A DNA stretch of 64,000 nt from Arenibacter certesii DSM 19833. Lineage in GTDB: Bacteria > Bacteroidota > Bacteroidia > Flavobacteriales > Flavobacteriaceae. Numbering within the stretch: position 1 is the stretch's first letter; every line of letters starts with the position of its first letter. The notes beneath the pieces were generated by a model. It searched no databases and had not been told where the DNA came from. It saw only the letters and a list, made by a program, of their open reading frames with translations. Made by a program: the position numbers and the translations under genes. Shown here piece after piece: positions 18,641 through 27,658 of the stretch. Location: the NCBI RefSeq assembly GCF_000429545.1, contig NZ_AUCB01000003.1:186001-250000 (forward strand). The letters are read 5' to 3'.

Positions 18641-19177
18641 TTAGAAATCCAGAAAACTCCCCTCTTGTTCCTTCTCATCGCCATCAAGAAACTGGGTTTC
18701 CTTCAATACGCTGCTAAAAACAAAGTCGCCTATTTCTTTTACTGGAGCATATAATTTAGATTCCTCCATATAGTCTGGTTTTATAACGCCAAGCTGACTA
18801 TTGCCTTTATCGAAAAAAACTAAAAAAGCACCCAATATTACTGCAACTTTCAAGGTGCCAAATACGGCGCCTGCCAATTTGTTTAAAAGCCCCAACATAG
18901 CAAAGTCTATTATTTTTGTCAATATCTTACCAATAACGACAACTAGGATTACAATGAGGATAAAAGTGAGAGCGAAAGCGATAGTATTCATATACTGTTC
19001 ATCCCATTCCATATTTTTAGAAAGATATTCACCAACAATATAAGAAAAATGGATAGCCCCATACAGTCCTGCAATAACGGCGATAAGGGAAGCCAATTCT
19101 ACAAGGAGGCCATTTTTAATGCCCTTATATAGGCCGTAAATTAAAAGAAGCCCTAAAATGATATCTAAAATTCCCAT
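18641..19177 (-). CDS. CvpA family membrane protein
   Basis: A 178-residue inner-membrane protein with about four hydrophobic helices: the N-terminal MGILDIILGLLLIYGLYKG, a second after NGLLVELASLIAVIAG, and two central ones (AFALTFILIVILVVVIG and LAGAVFGTLKVAVILG). This order is that of the CvpA family (colicin V production and envelope homeostasis). The start at 19177 is chosen over an ATG 20 codons upstream because the protein then begins with the family's GILDI sequence, and a promoter-like box lies inside the longer frame. It is convergent with the lipocalin gene and divergent from the next small gene. Confidence 0.87.
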   Translation of the reverse strand: MGILDIILGLLLIYGLYKGIKNGLLVELASLIAVIAGLYGAIHFSYIVGEYLSKNMEWDEQYMNTIAFALTFILIVILVVVIGKILTKIIDFAMLGLLNKLAGAVFGTLKVAVILGAFLVFFDKGNSQLGVIKPDYMEESKLYAPVKEIGDFVFSSVLKETQFLDGDEKEQEGSFLDF

Positions 19178-19194
19178 TCTTAATTCGCTTTTGA

Positions 19195-19202
19195 CAAATA
19201 TA
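19195..19202 (-). promoter_or_regulatory. -7 promoter box for the CvpA gene
   Basis: The minus strand reads TATATTTG, an exact TAnnTTTG, 18 nt upstream of the start at 19177. No TTG is found about 20 nt further upstream. It helps to reject the longer start. Confidence 0.45.
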
Positions 19203-19284
19203 GAACTTTGATTTGTACCTTTGATAATTCTGAGCAATCCATATTGCGAATTGAAGCGCAGAACAATGATCGGTAAAAAATATC

Positions 19285-19641
19285 ATGTCTAGAGATATAC
19301 AGTTAAAAGAAAGATGGAAGGTTTTGGTAGAAAAACTTTCTGCCCAGTTTGCGGATAACGATCCGTTAGAGTTGGACGCGATAATTTATTTGGTAGGACT
19401 CCAAGAGCTTGGGCAAATCCATAGAAAATACAAAAAGGACGAAAAGCTAAATCTTATGCATATTGCAATCTGTAGGTTATTAGAGCCTTATGGTTACTAT
19501 GAATTCGATTATTTTGACGAAGATGGTTGGCCACATTATACCATAAAAGAAGAATTGCCCGCCTTAAAAGCTGGGGAGCAATCTGTTTTAATGAAGGAGG
19601 CGTTGGTGAGTTATTTCGTGGAAAAGGAATATATTTCCTAA
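19285..19641 (+). CDS. Conserved hypothetical protein
   Basis: A 118-residue soluble protein, mainly helical, with no signal peptide or membrane segment. It has an acidic, aromatic-rich centre (LEPYGYYEFDYFDEDGWPHY, about 71-90). I recognise the overall look from other flavobacterial genomes but know of no function. It is divergent from the cvpA-like gene and 142 bp upstream of pbpC. It could be co-transcribed with pbpC, though no promoter evidence settles this. Confidence 0.7.
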   Translation: MSRDIQLKERWKVLVEKLSAQFADNDPLELDAIIYLVGLQELGQIHRKYKKDEKLNLMHIAICRLLEPYGYYEFDYFDEDGWPHYTIKEELPALKAGEQSVLMKEALVSYFVEKEYIS

Positions 19642-19783
19642 GTATATAGATCCGGAAATACTTTTCTCATTCTTGGTGTATAACTTATATTAGGGTGGCG
19701 CTACATCTGGCCTAACTACAAGAGGACTAAATTGGGGGCAAATTGTAATGCCTGCCTAGCCCAATTGGGATACAAATACTTAA

Positions 19784-22162
19784 ATGGATAGAAACGCTAT
19801 ACTATCAAGTCTTCGAAGTTGGACTTTTTCCATCAAGAAAAGAAAACATTTTCTATTACTTTCCATAACTATAGTTCTTTTTCTTGCCTATTATTTTTGT
19901 TTGCCAAAGAATCTTTTCAATGTGCCTACAGCCACGGTAGTGGAGACCGATTCTGGGGAGCTTTTAGGAGCTCGTATTGCGGAAGATGGGCAATGGCGCT
20001 TCCCTGTAGTAGATAGCGTTCCCTATAAGTTTGAAATGAGTATCCTAAATTTTGAGGACGCCCATTTTTATAAGCACCCTGGTTTTAATCCCATATCCAT
20101 GGTTAAAGCATTTTGGACAAATTGGAGTTCGGGGAAAACGGTTAGGGGTGGAAGTACCATTACTCAGCAACTTATTCGCTTATCTCGTCATCAGCAAAAT
20201 AGAACGTATTGGGAAAAGGTAAAGGAATTGGTGCTTGCCACTAGAGTAGAATTACGGTATTCCAAAAAGCATATATTAAAGCAATATGCAAGTCACGCCC
20301 CTTTTGGTGGTAATGTAGTGGGCTTGGAAATGGCGGCCTGGCGATATTTTGGGTTGCAGCCCCACCAACTGTCATGGGCAGAAGCTGCTACTTTGGCCGT
20401 TTTACCCAATGCGCCCAGTCTTATTTATCCAGGTAAGAATCAAGAAAAATTATTGGAGAAAAGGAATAGACTACTCTACAAGTTATATGAAAACCATTAT
20501 CTAGACAGTCTTTCCTATCAGTTATCCCTTCTAGAAAAGCTGCCTAAAAAGCCGTTTAACTTGCCCAATAAAGCGCCTCATTTGTTACAGTTTATAGCAA
20601 AGAGCAAAAAAGGAGAGCGCATCACTACTACTATAGATCCCTATCTACAGTCCACCGTAAATGCTATAGTGAATAATCATCACAAGTTGCTAAAGCAGAA
20701 CCAAGTTCACAATGCTGCTGTCCTTGTAATGGAAGTAAATAGTAGAAGAGTACTATCCTATGTAGGAAACACCTTAGCAGGTCCAGATCATGAGGAGGAT
20801 GTAGATATGGTACATGCCAATCGCAGTACTGGAAGTGTAATAAAGCCACTCCTCTATACCGCTATGTTAGATGCGGGAGAATTGTTGCCTGGAATGTTGG
20901 TGCCTGATATCCCAACCTATATTGCGGGCTATGCTCCAGAGAATTTTGATCGTACCTATAGTGGTGCCGTAAGGGCAGACAGGGCCTTGGCAAAGTCTTT
21001 GAATATCCCGTCCGTAAGATTATTGCAGGATTATGGATTGCATAAATTTAGGGATCAGTTGGACTTCTTTAAGTTAAGGGGCTTAAATAAGCCTGCAGAT
21101 TATTATGGACTAACGCTTATCCTTGGTGGCGCCGAAAGTAACCTTTGGGATCTCTGTAAAACCTATGCATCCTTAGCCTCTACCATTAATCATTTTAATA
21201 AAACTTCCAGTGAATATTATACTGGGGAGTTTGCCGAACCAGTAATCATTGAGGGTTTTCAGACCGATTTTGGAACGCGATCCACAGAAAGGACCATTTT
21301 TGATGCCGCAAGTATATACCTCACTTTTGAGGCCATGAAGGATTTAAATAGACCCGAAGGCAGTGAATCGTGGGAGTTCTATGATTCCTCTAAGAAAATT
21401 GCTTGGAAAACGGGGACTAGCTTTGGAAATAAGGATGCTTGGGCAATTGGGATTACCAAAGACCATGTAGTAGGTGTTTGGGTAGGAAATGCAGATGGGG
21501 AAGGGAGACCCAATATGATGGGATTGAACACGGCGGCCCCTATCTTATTTGATGTGTTTGATGTTCTTCCAAACGCCTCTTGGTTTTCAGTCCCTGAAGA
21601 TGAGTTTACTAATATTGAAGTTTGTGCAGACAGCGGATTTTTGGCTTCCACTATTTGCCCTACCACCACCATCCGTATTCCTAATAAAAAGCAGTATGTT
21701 AAGGTTTGTGGCTATCATACCCTAATTCATTTAGATCAAAAAGGAGCGCTTCGGGTGAATTCGTCCTGTGAAGATCCCGCCGAAATCCGTACCCAACCCT
21801 GGTTTGTACTGCCAACTCTTATGGGGTATTACTACCAAAGAAGTAATCCTACCTACACTATGTTACCGCCCTTTAAAGCTAGCTGTAAACAAACGGGCAC
21901 GCCAGATATGGCCTTTATTTATCCCAAAGACGGAAGCAGGATTACCCTTACTAAAAATTTTGCGGGGAAAACAGGTGAATTGGTCCTTAAAGTAGCGCAT
22001 ACTAAGCCCCATGCTGAGGTGTATTGGTATCTAAACGATACCTTTCTTGGGGAGACCATTAACTTCCATGAGATAGGAATTGTACCAGAAAAAGGAGAGC
22101 ACCGGATAACCGTGGTAGATAATATGGGAAATGAAGTTATGGTTAACATTTCCATAGAGTAG
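19784..22162 (+). CDS. pbpC: Penicillin-binding protein 1C (bifunctional glycosyltransferase/transpeptidase)
   Basis: A 792-residue class A penicillin-binding protein of the PBP1C type. One membrane helix lies at about 22-40. The GT51 glycosyltransferase domain follows, with catalytic E91 in FEDAHFYKHPG and the RGGSTITQQL motif at 121-130. The transpeptidase has S351-V-I-K354 (SxxK), S405-L-N407 (SxN) and K542-T-G544. The end of the protein (about 700-790) is the BiPBP_C domain that marks PBP1C. It polymerises and cross-links peptidoglycan in the periplasm. In proteobacteria pbpC is normally next to the alpha-2-macroglobulin gene; here three small genes intervene. Confidence 0.96.
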   Translation: MDRNAILSSLRSWTFSIKKRKHFLLLSITIVLFLAYYFCLPKNLFNVPTATVVETDSGELLGARIAEDGQWRFPVVDSVPYKFEMSILNFEDAHFYKHPGFNPISMVKAFWTNWSSGKTVRGGSTITQQLIRLSRHQQNRTYWEKVKELVLATRVELRYSKKHILKQYASHAPFGGNVVGLEMAAWRYFGLQPHQLSWAEAATLAVLPNAPSLIYPGKNQEKLLEKRNRLLYKLYENHYLDSLSYQLSLLEKLPKKPFNLPNKAPHLLQFIAKSKKGERITTTIDPYLQSTVNAIVNNHHKLLKQNQVHNAAVLVMEVNSRRVLSYVGNTLAGPDHEEDVDMVHANRSTGSVIKPLLYTAMLDAGELLPGMLVPDIPTYIAGYAPENFDRTYSGAVRADRALAKSLNIPSVRLLQDYGLHKFRDQLDFFKLRGLNKPADYYGLTLILGGAESNLWDLCKTYASLASTINHFNKTSSEYYTGEFAEPVIIEGFQTDFGTRSTERTIFDAASIYLTFEAMKDLNRPEGSESWEFYDSSKKIAWKTGTSFGNKDAWAIGITKDHVVGVWVGNADGEGRPNMMGLNTAAPILFDVFDVLPNASWFSVPEDEFTNIEVCADSGFLASTICPTTTIRIPNKKQYVKVCGYHTLIHLDQKGALRVNSSCEDPAEIRTQPWFVLPTLMGYYYQRSNPTYTMLPPFKASCKQTGTPDMAFIYPKDGSRITLTKNFAGKTGELVLKVAHTKPHAEVYWYLNDTFLGETINFHEIGIVPEKGEHRITVVDNMGNEVMVNISIE

Positions 22163-22254
22163 CATTTCTCTTTTGATGCTGGACTGTAAACTCATATCTT
22201 TATTGGGCTAAGAATCCAATGTACTAATTATAAATCCTGCAAAAAATAGAATTG

Positions 22255-23922
22255 ATGAAAAGTAATATACGTTTTTCCAATTTGGATAGGCAAAAGACTG
22301 TTGCCAAATTAAAAGAAGAAACTTTCGACCTGGTCATTATAGGAGGTGGAATTACTGGAGGGGGTATCGCGCTGGACGCTGCCGCCAGAGGTTTAAAAGT
22401 GGCGTTGTTGGAAAAGAGCGACTTTGCTTCGGGGACAAGTAGTAAATCTACCAAATTGATTCATGGGGGATTGCGTTATCTAAAACAGTTCGATTTTTGG
22501 TTGGTTAAGGAAGTGGGATCGGAACGTGCAATTGTTCATAAGCTGGCGCCTCACTTGGTATTGCCAGAAAAAATGCTGCTGCCCCTAATAGAAAACGGGT
22601 CATATGGGAAATGGCTCACCTCAATTGGGCTAAAAGTATACGATATTCTAGCTCAGGTGACCGGAGATGATAAACGGCAAATGCTAAAGAAAAAAGAGGC
22701 ATTAAAATTGGAGCCACTCTTACCTAAAAAGATTTTGAATGGTGCTGGTTATTATGCAGAGTACCGTACCGATGATGCCCGTTTAACATTGGAAACCATA
22801 AAGACTAGCTTACAGTTTGGGGCTACCGCCATTAATTATGCAGAGGTGTCCCAGTTTATTTATGACAATGATAAAGTGGTAGGCGTTAAGGTGATGGATC
22901 ATATATCGAATAGTGCATTTGATATAAAGTGTAAATATGTGATTAGTGCAGCAGGACCATGGGTAGACGAACTTAGGTCGATCAATAATTCCAAAAAAGG
23001 TAAGCGATTACATCTTACAAAAGGAGTTCACTTGGTTTTTCCCTATGATAAGTTGCCGATTAAACAATCGGTATATTTTGATATCCCTGATGGTAGAATG
23101 ATGTTTGCCATTCCAAGGGGGAAAATTACCTATGTAGGTACCACAGATACCAATTATACTGAAGATAAGGATAGAGTGAAGGTTGATATAACCGACGCGC
23201 TTTACTTGATTTCCGCAGTGAACAATATGTTTCCAAAAATTAATTTGGAGCTAGATGATGTAATTTCCTCATGGGCAGGCTTGAGACCCCTGATTCATGA
23301 AGAAGGGAAATCCGCTTCAGAACTCTCCCGAAAAGATGAAATTTTTACTTCAGACTCAGGATTGATCAGTATTGCAGGTGGTAAATTAACAGGCTACAGG
23401 AAAATGGCCGAAAGAGTGGTGAATAAGGTGGCTAAAAAAATGGAAGAAGAGTATGGCATTGAAATAAAAGATTGTACTACAGATAAAATACCGCTTTGTG
23501 GAAACGATTTTAAGAAGTACAAACACGTTAAAAAGTACATTTCCGAAATACACGAAAGATTGGCTCCCGAAGGTTTTACAGAATATGATGCCTGGTATTT
23601 GGTGACCAATTATGGGAAACAAACCGAAACCATATTGGCTGAATATGCCAAACAAAAGGATCAGGATCATACTGTTGCTATGGCTAAGGCCGAATTGCGA
23701 TTTGCAATTAATCAAGAAATGGTAATTACTCCTATGGACTTCTTTATAAGAAGAACGGGTCGCTTATATTTTGATATAGAAAGTATCAATAAATTGATGG
23801 AGCCTATTTTAGAAGAGTTCCAACAGATTTATAAACTAGACAAGGATACCATCAACAGTTATAGGAAAACACTGGAAATGGAAATTAAGGAACATTCCAA
23901 CTTTTCCTTAGATAGGGAATAA
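22255..23922 (+). CDS. glpD: Aerobic glycerol-3-phosphate dehydrogenase
   Basis: A 555-residue FAD-dependent enzyme that oxidises glycerol-3-phosphate to dihydroxyacetone phosphate and feeds electrons to quinone at the inner membrane. The FAD-binding motif IIGGGITGGG lies near residues 29-38. It is followed by LLEKSDFASGTSSKSTKLIHGGLRYL, a GlpD signature. The C-terminal domain (about 400-530) matches DAO_C. I use the ATG at 22255 rather than the TTG one codon upstream. No glpF or glpK is nearby. It converges on gpsA, which runs the opposite redox step. Confidence 0.95.
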   Translation: MKSNIRFSNLDRQKTVAKLKEETFDLVIIGGGITGGGIALDAAARGLKVALLEKSDFASGTSSKSTKLIHGGLRYLKQFDFWLVKEVGSERAIVHKLAPHLVLPEKMLLPLIENGSYGKWLTSIGLKVYDILAQVTGDDKRQMLKKKEALKLEPLLPKKILNGAGYYAEYRTDDARLTLETIKTSLQFGATAINYAEVSQFIYDNDKVVGVKVMDHISNSAFDIKCKYVISAAGPWVDELRSINNSKKGKRLHLTKGVHLVFPYDKLPIKQSVYFDIPDGRMMFAIPRGKITYVGTTDTNYTEDKDRVKVDITDALYLISAVNNMFPKINLELDDVISSWAGLRPLIHEEGKSASELSRKDEIFTSDSGLISIAGGKLTGYRKMAERVVNKVAKKMEEEYGIEIKDCTTDKIPLCGNDFKKYKHVKKYISEIHERLAPEGFTEYDAWYLVTNYGKQTETILAEYAKQKDQDHTVAMAKAELRFAINQEMVITPMDFFIRRTGRLYFDIESINKLMEPILEEFQQIYKLDKDTINSYRKTLEMEIKEHSNFSLDRE

Positions 23923-23929
23923 TGTGTAA

Positions 23930-23971
23930 ACATCCCTAACTATCTAAGTAATCATATTTAGTTAGGGGTGT
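23930..23971. terminator. Shared hairpin between glpD and gpsA
   Basis: A 12-bp stem (ACATCCCTAACT 23930-23941, AGTTAGGGGTGT 23960-23971, with one G-T pair) fills the 51-bp gap between the two convergent genes. The T-tracts are modest, so it is a probable two-way terminator. Confidence 0.7.
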
Positions 23972-23973
23972 AT

Positions 23974-24975
23974 TTAATCCAATTTATCGGTCAACTCTTT
24001 AAAAACTCGTTTTGGGTTTTTATCTTCGTATAACACGTCGTAAACCGCATTTAGAATTGGGGTTTTCGATTCTTTTTTGTGTTTTGTGATAATTAAATAG
24101 GCACTTTTAGTGGCATAGTAGCCCTCGGCTACCATTTTCATTTCCATCATGGCACTTTTTACCGTGTAGCCCTTGCCTATCATATTGCCAAACATACGGT
24201 TACGACTAAAAATAGAATACCCGGTAACTAACAAATCGCCCAAATAAGCCGAATTGTTGATATTTCGTTTCATTTTGTGTACCTGCTTAATAAAGCGTTT
24301 CATTTCCCGAATGGCGTTGCTCATCAGAACACTCTGAAAATTGTCCCCATACCCTAGACCGTGTGCAATTCCAGCAGCTATCGCATATATATTTTTTAAC
24401 ATGGCAGCATATTCCGTGCCTATAATATCATCGGATATTTTGGTCTTTATATAATCACTGCTTAAATGCTTGGCTACCAATTCTGCCTTTTCAGTATCTG
24501 CACAAGCAATGGTTAAATAGGAGAGTCGCTCTAATGCTACCTCCTCTGCATGGCATGGCCCAGTGATTACGCCTATGTTTTCAAAAGGAACCTGATAGTG
24601 TTCATTAAAATGCTCTCCTACTATTAAACCAGATTCTGGAACAATTCCCTTGATAGCAGAAAATATAATTTTGTCCTTTAATGAGACAGTTAATTGTTTT
24701 AGTTCCGAATTTAAAAAAGCCGAGGGGATCGCAAAAATAAGGACATCCGCATTGGAAATAGCCGTATTTATATCGTCGGTAAGTTTTAATTGTTCCGTTT
24801 TAAACTCTACCGAACTTAGGTATTTAGGGTTATGTCTATGATTCTTTATATGGTCAATGGCATCTGTATTGCGCATATACCACTGCACTATATCCGCATT
24901 TTCCGTTAGCATTTTTACAATGGCCGTTGCCCAGCTTCCTCCACCTAAAACGGCGAAATTTATATCGTTTTTCAT
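23974..24975 (-). CDS. gpsA: NAD(P)-dependent glycerol-3-phosphate dehydrogenase
   Basis: A 333-residue cytosolic enzyme that reduces dihydroxyacetone phosphate to sn-glycerol-3-phosphate for phospholipid synthesis. The Rossmann motif is FAVLGGGSWATAI at the N terminus. The catalytic region includes TGPCHAEEVALER and AAMLKNIYAIAAGIAHGLGYGDN, in which the lysine is the family's active-site residue. The substrate-domain stretch GDLLVTGYSIFSRNRMFG is also typical. An ATG two codons upstream (24981) is equally possible as the start. It converges on glpD. Confidence 0.95.
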   Translation of the reverse strand: MKNDINFAVLGGGSWATAIVKMLTENADIVQWYMRNTDAIDHIKNHRHNPKYLSSVEFKTEQLKLTDDINTAISNADVLIFAIPSAFLNSELKQLTVSLKDKIIFSAIKGIVPESGLIVGEHFNEHYQVPFENIGVITGPCHAEEVALERLSYLTIACADTEKAELVAKHLSSDYIKTKISDDIIGTEYAAMLKNIYAIAAGIAHGLGYGDNFQSVLMSNAIREMKRFIKQVHKMKRNINNSAYLGDLLVTGYSIFSRNRMFGNMIGKGYTVKSAMMEMKMVAEGYYATKSAYLIITKHKKESKTPILNAVYDVLYEDKNPKRVFKELTDKLD

Positions 24976-25355
24976 CAGCATAAAGGTATCAATTTTTTAC
25001 TTTCCCATCTATTGGACTAGCATTAGGGTTCCCCATCTAGTAAACCGGACTCCTCTTAAAACTTCGCTTTTCCCGTGGTAGAGTTAGGTAAAACCTTTGT
25101 TTTCCAGCTTCCAAAAAGAAGGGGGAGGCTACTAAAGTCAATAATTGCCCTCTCCATTATTTTATTTGGCCGGCAATGTAGTACGGTTTTTTGAAGTTTC
25201 AAAATAGGATAATGTTGCAATGGCTCCCGATTGCTAGTGTTAATATGCCTTCATAGTTCTATATTTAAAAGGCGTAAATCTTTGTATTTCAGATGTTTGA
25301 AAAACCGGCATGATGCTTATTTTATTTATTTACAATAACCGATCAAAGGAAATTT
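24976..25355. other. Divergent intergenic region gpsA / lipoprotein
   Basis: About 380 bp between divergent genes. There is a weak GCCTT/AAGGC hairpin near 25250-25275 and AT-rich runs, but no exact promoter box, gene or strong repeat. Confidence 0.45.
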
Positions 25356-26279
25356 ATGAGAACTATAAAACTGCTATCCATTATGCTTTTACTGGGAACT
25401 TTGGTTACAAGCTGTTATACCGAAGTTATGGTGGAGGACGACTATATACAGGAAGCCGCACCTAATCTAAGAGAGTTGGTGCATTCCTATGAATTGTGGT
25501 ATGTATACATAAATGCTACTGTGGGAAATGGGGAAGTACCTTTTCTACAGCGTGCATTTACGGTCTCTTTTAAAGGAGGAGAACTATATGCGAACAATAA
25601 TTTGGCAGGATTTGGAAAGACGGGGAATGGCTATGGAATACCAGTAGGGTTCTTTAATACTATTAATGGAAAGCTCAATATAGATCATGATGTAGATGGA
25701 TTGTGGGGCTTAGAGGTTTTTGTAGTAAATTATAATACCATAGAACTGTACGATGGTCAAAGTGATACCTCTTATTTTTTAAAGGGATACCAAAGGAACA
25801 ACTTTAATTATAACAAGATTTTCTACGATAACCTCCACTACTTTCTTCAGGAATATGACCTATGGGAAAAAGTAAAAACCAGTAGTGAGGGCGTAATAAA
25901 CGAATTTGATGATGAGAACTTCTTGCAGTTTTTTGAGGATGGGAAAGGTAGTGGTTTCCGCTCTTCTTTGGATCCTAGTGAAATTTCTTTAAACAAAATA
26001 ATTTGGGATTACCAAGGAGGATATGAGGTGTTTAATCTTCCGAATAACAATCTTGTTAAGGCGGTAAACTTGGATTACGATTATATGGGGAGTGATTATT
26101 TTGAATTGTATGTATTAAACGATAGCACCGTGGAACTATATCATACTGGAAGTGGTACCGTATATACTATTATGGGAAGAGGATTCATTACCTACCTTAA
26201 ATCTGGGGCCTCTCAATTGGGTAAAATAAGAGTGAAAAATCAAAATGCGACTAGGAATGCATCTGTAAAAAGGACGTAA
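25356..26279 (+). CDS. Lipoprotein of unknown function with two internal repeats
   Basis: A 307-residue lipoprotein (lipobox VTSC, C20). The mature part is two related modules. The first is about residues 46-146 (ELWYVYIN... LDHDVDG-like DVDGLWGLEVFVVNYNTIELY...YFLKGYQR). The second is about 165-286 (DLWEKVKT... LDYDYMGSDYFELYVLNDSTVELYHT...YTIMGRGF). Each module has a strand ending in IELY or VELY and a closing aromatic-rich strand, suggesting a duplicated lipocalin-like or beta-sandwich fold. I recall similar flavobacterial lipoproteins carrying an annotation as nicotinate-nucleotide adenylyltransferase; nothing in this sequence (no HxGH motif) supports that label. Confidence 0.75.
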   Translation: MRTIKLLSIMLLLGTLVTSCYTEVMVEDDYIQEAAPNLRELVHSYELWYVYINATVGNGEVPFLQRAFTVSFKGGELYANNNLAGFGKTGNGYGIPVGFFNTINGKLNIDHDVDGLWGLEVFVVNYNTIELYDGQSDTSYFLKGYQRNNFNYNKIFYDNLHYFLQEYDLWEKVKTSSEGVINEFDDENFLQFFEDGKGSGFRSSLDPSEISLNKIIWDYQGGYEVFNLPNNNLVKAVNLDYDYMGSDYFELYVLNDSTVELYHTGSGTVYTIMGRGFITYLKSGASQLGKIRVKNQNATRNASVKRT

Positions 26280-26607
26280 TTACACGGTAAGAATATTTTG
26301 TGTACAGCATGTTACAGGTCTAAATAAAATTTTATTTTGGCGTTTGCCTCCCAATTTCGTTCAGTCGGAGATCCATATAATATCGGTAAAGTACACCTGA
26401 AATATGAAGATCATTAAACGCCACTTGCACTTTTTTTAACCTGTTAATAGTGAAATTGACCAACAATCTGTACCTTAACTCTTTGTGAATAATGTATAAA
26501 ATGGATGGTAGTAAATCGTAGGATTATTTAGATGCAAGGTGACTACTTCATGTACTTCAGTTTATCAAGATATGATATAAATAGAGGAAAAATTAAAATT
26601 AGCTGTT
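26280..26607. other. Intergenic region upstream of the PhyH dioxygenase
   Basis: A 328-bp gap. It contains a 16-bp A/T-only palindrome (26322-26337) and an 8-bp inverted pair, TGGCGTTT (26338-26345) and AAACGCCA (26416-26423). Neither has a T-tract or clear role. No exact TAnnTTTG box was found. Confidence 0.45.
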
Positions 26608-27576
26608 ATGAAAAAATCAAAAATAGAAATGGCCAATCACTACCATGAGGAAATTCCAGGTAACCCCTCTACGGCTACTTCTAGCAGCGTAAAATTAAAC
26701 GATAGAAAAAATGATTCACGTTTGCGAGTGCTGAGTGAGTCCGACTGGCAATTTTGGGTACATAATGGGTATGTTATAATTAAAAAGACCATTACAAAAG
26801 GTCAAGCTCAAGAAACAGCTCATTTTTTATGGGAATTTGATGAGAAGGACCCTAACAATCCTGAGAGTTGGTATGCGCCCCCAAGAGCTGAAATGAAAAT
26901 GAAAGAATTAACGGGGACGGGAATGGTAGAAGTTTATAATAATCAAATGCTATGGAACAATAGGCAGGAAGAAAGAGTTTATGATGCTTTTGTAGATATC
27001 TGGGGTACTGAGAAATTATGGGTGACCATAGATAGAGCCAACTTAAATTTTCCTAATCGGCCTGGTTATGAGCAAAAAGGGTTTATACATTGGGACTATG
27101 ATCCAGAGACCAAACCACAAAATGTTCAGGGGGTCTTGGCCTTGTCCGATCAAACAGATGAAAACATGGGTGGCTTTCAATGTATTCCATGGTTATATCG
27201 TAATTATGAAACCTGGAAGACTACCCAGCCCGAAGATAGAGACCGCTTTCAGCCAGATGTAAGCAATTTGCAAGATAAAATTGTAAAGGTAAAGCTAGAG
27301 GCTGGAGATCTTTTGATCTTTAATAGCACGTTGCCACATGGCATTAGGCCTAATTTTAGTAGAGATAAGGTGCGGATTGCCCAGTATATTTCCATGATGC
27401 CCGCAGAAGAGAATAATAAAGCATTGCGAGAATGGAGGATAAATTCCTGGAGAAATAGAGTGGCTCCTGAAGGTTATGCCTTTCCTGGGGATCCACGAAA
27501 TTGGGAGCAATTGAAATATCCAGTGGCAGAATTAAGTGAGTTGGGAGCAAAACTATTGGGTTTAAAATTGTGGTAA
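26608..27576 (+). CDS. Phytanoyl-CoA dioxygenase (PhyH) family protein
   Basis: A 322-residue Fe(II)/2-oxoglutarate-dependent oxygenase. The iron ligands are H161-x-D163 (IHWDYD) and the distal H244 (LPHGIRPN), and R256 is the likely 2-oxoglutarate anchor. The N-terminal helix WQFWVHNGYVIIKK (47-60) is the usual PhyH opening. A GGFQCIPW stretch (188-195) precedes the distal histidine. Family members hydroxylate lipids, small metabolites or halogenate; the substrate here cannot be inferred. It stands alone between two gaps, and sulP follows after 82 bp with its own promoter. Confidence 0.88.
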   Translation: MKKSKIEMANHYHEEIPGNPSTATSSSVKLNDRKNDSRLRVLSESDWQFWVHNGYVIIKKTITKGQAQETAHFLWEFDEKDPNNPESWYAPPRAEMKMKELTGTGMVEVYNNQMLWNNRQEERVYDAFVDIWGTEKLWVTIDRANLNFPNRPGYEQKGFIHWDYDPETKPQNVQGVLALSDQTDENMGGFQCIPWLYRNYETWKTTQPEDRDRFQPDVSNLQDKIVKVKLEAGDLLIFNSTLPHGIRPNFSRDKVRIAQYISMMPAEENNKALREWRINSWRNRVAPEGYAFPGDPRNWEQLKYPVAELSELGAKLLGLKLW

Positions 27577-27632
27577 TAGCGCAGTAGACTGAATTTTAGA
27601 CCTATAATACACCTCAAAACAAGTAAAAGCAG

Positions 27633-27640
27633 TACTTTTG
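27633..27640 (+). promoter_or_regulatory. -7 promoter box for sulP
   Basis: TACTTTTG followed by CAGCC, an exact TAnnTTTG box, 18 nt before the GTG start of the SulP gene. No TTG is seen at about 20 nt upstream. Confidence 0.6.
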
Positions 27641-27658
27641 CAGCCTTAAATAAAAAAC

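Noticed and set aside
26322-26337. 16-bp perfect palindrome before the PhyH gene
   Set aside because: It consists only of A and T with no loop or T-tract, expected by chance in DNA this AT-rich.
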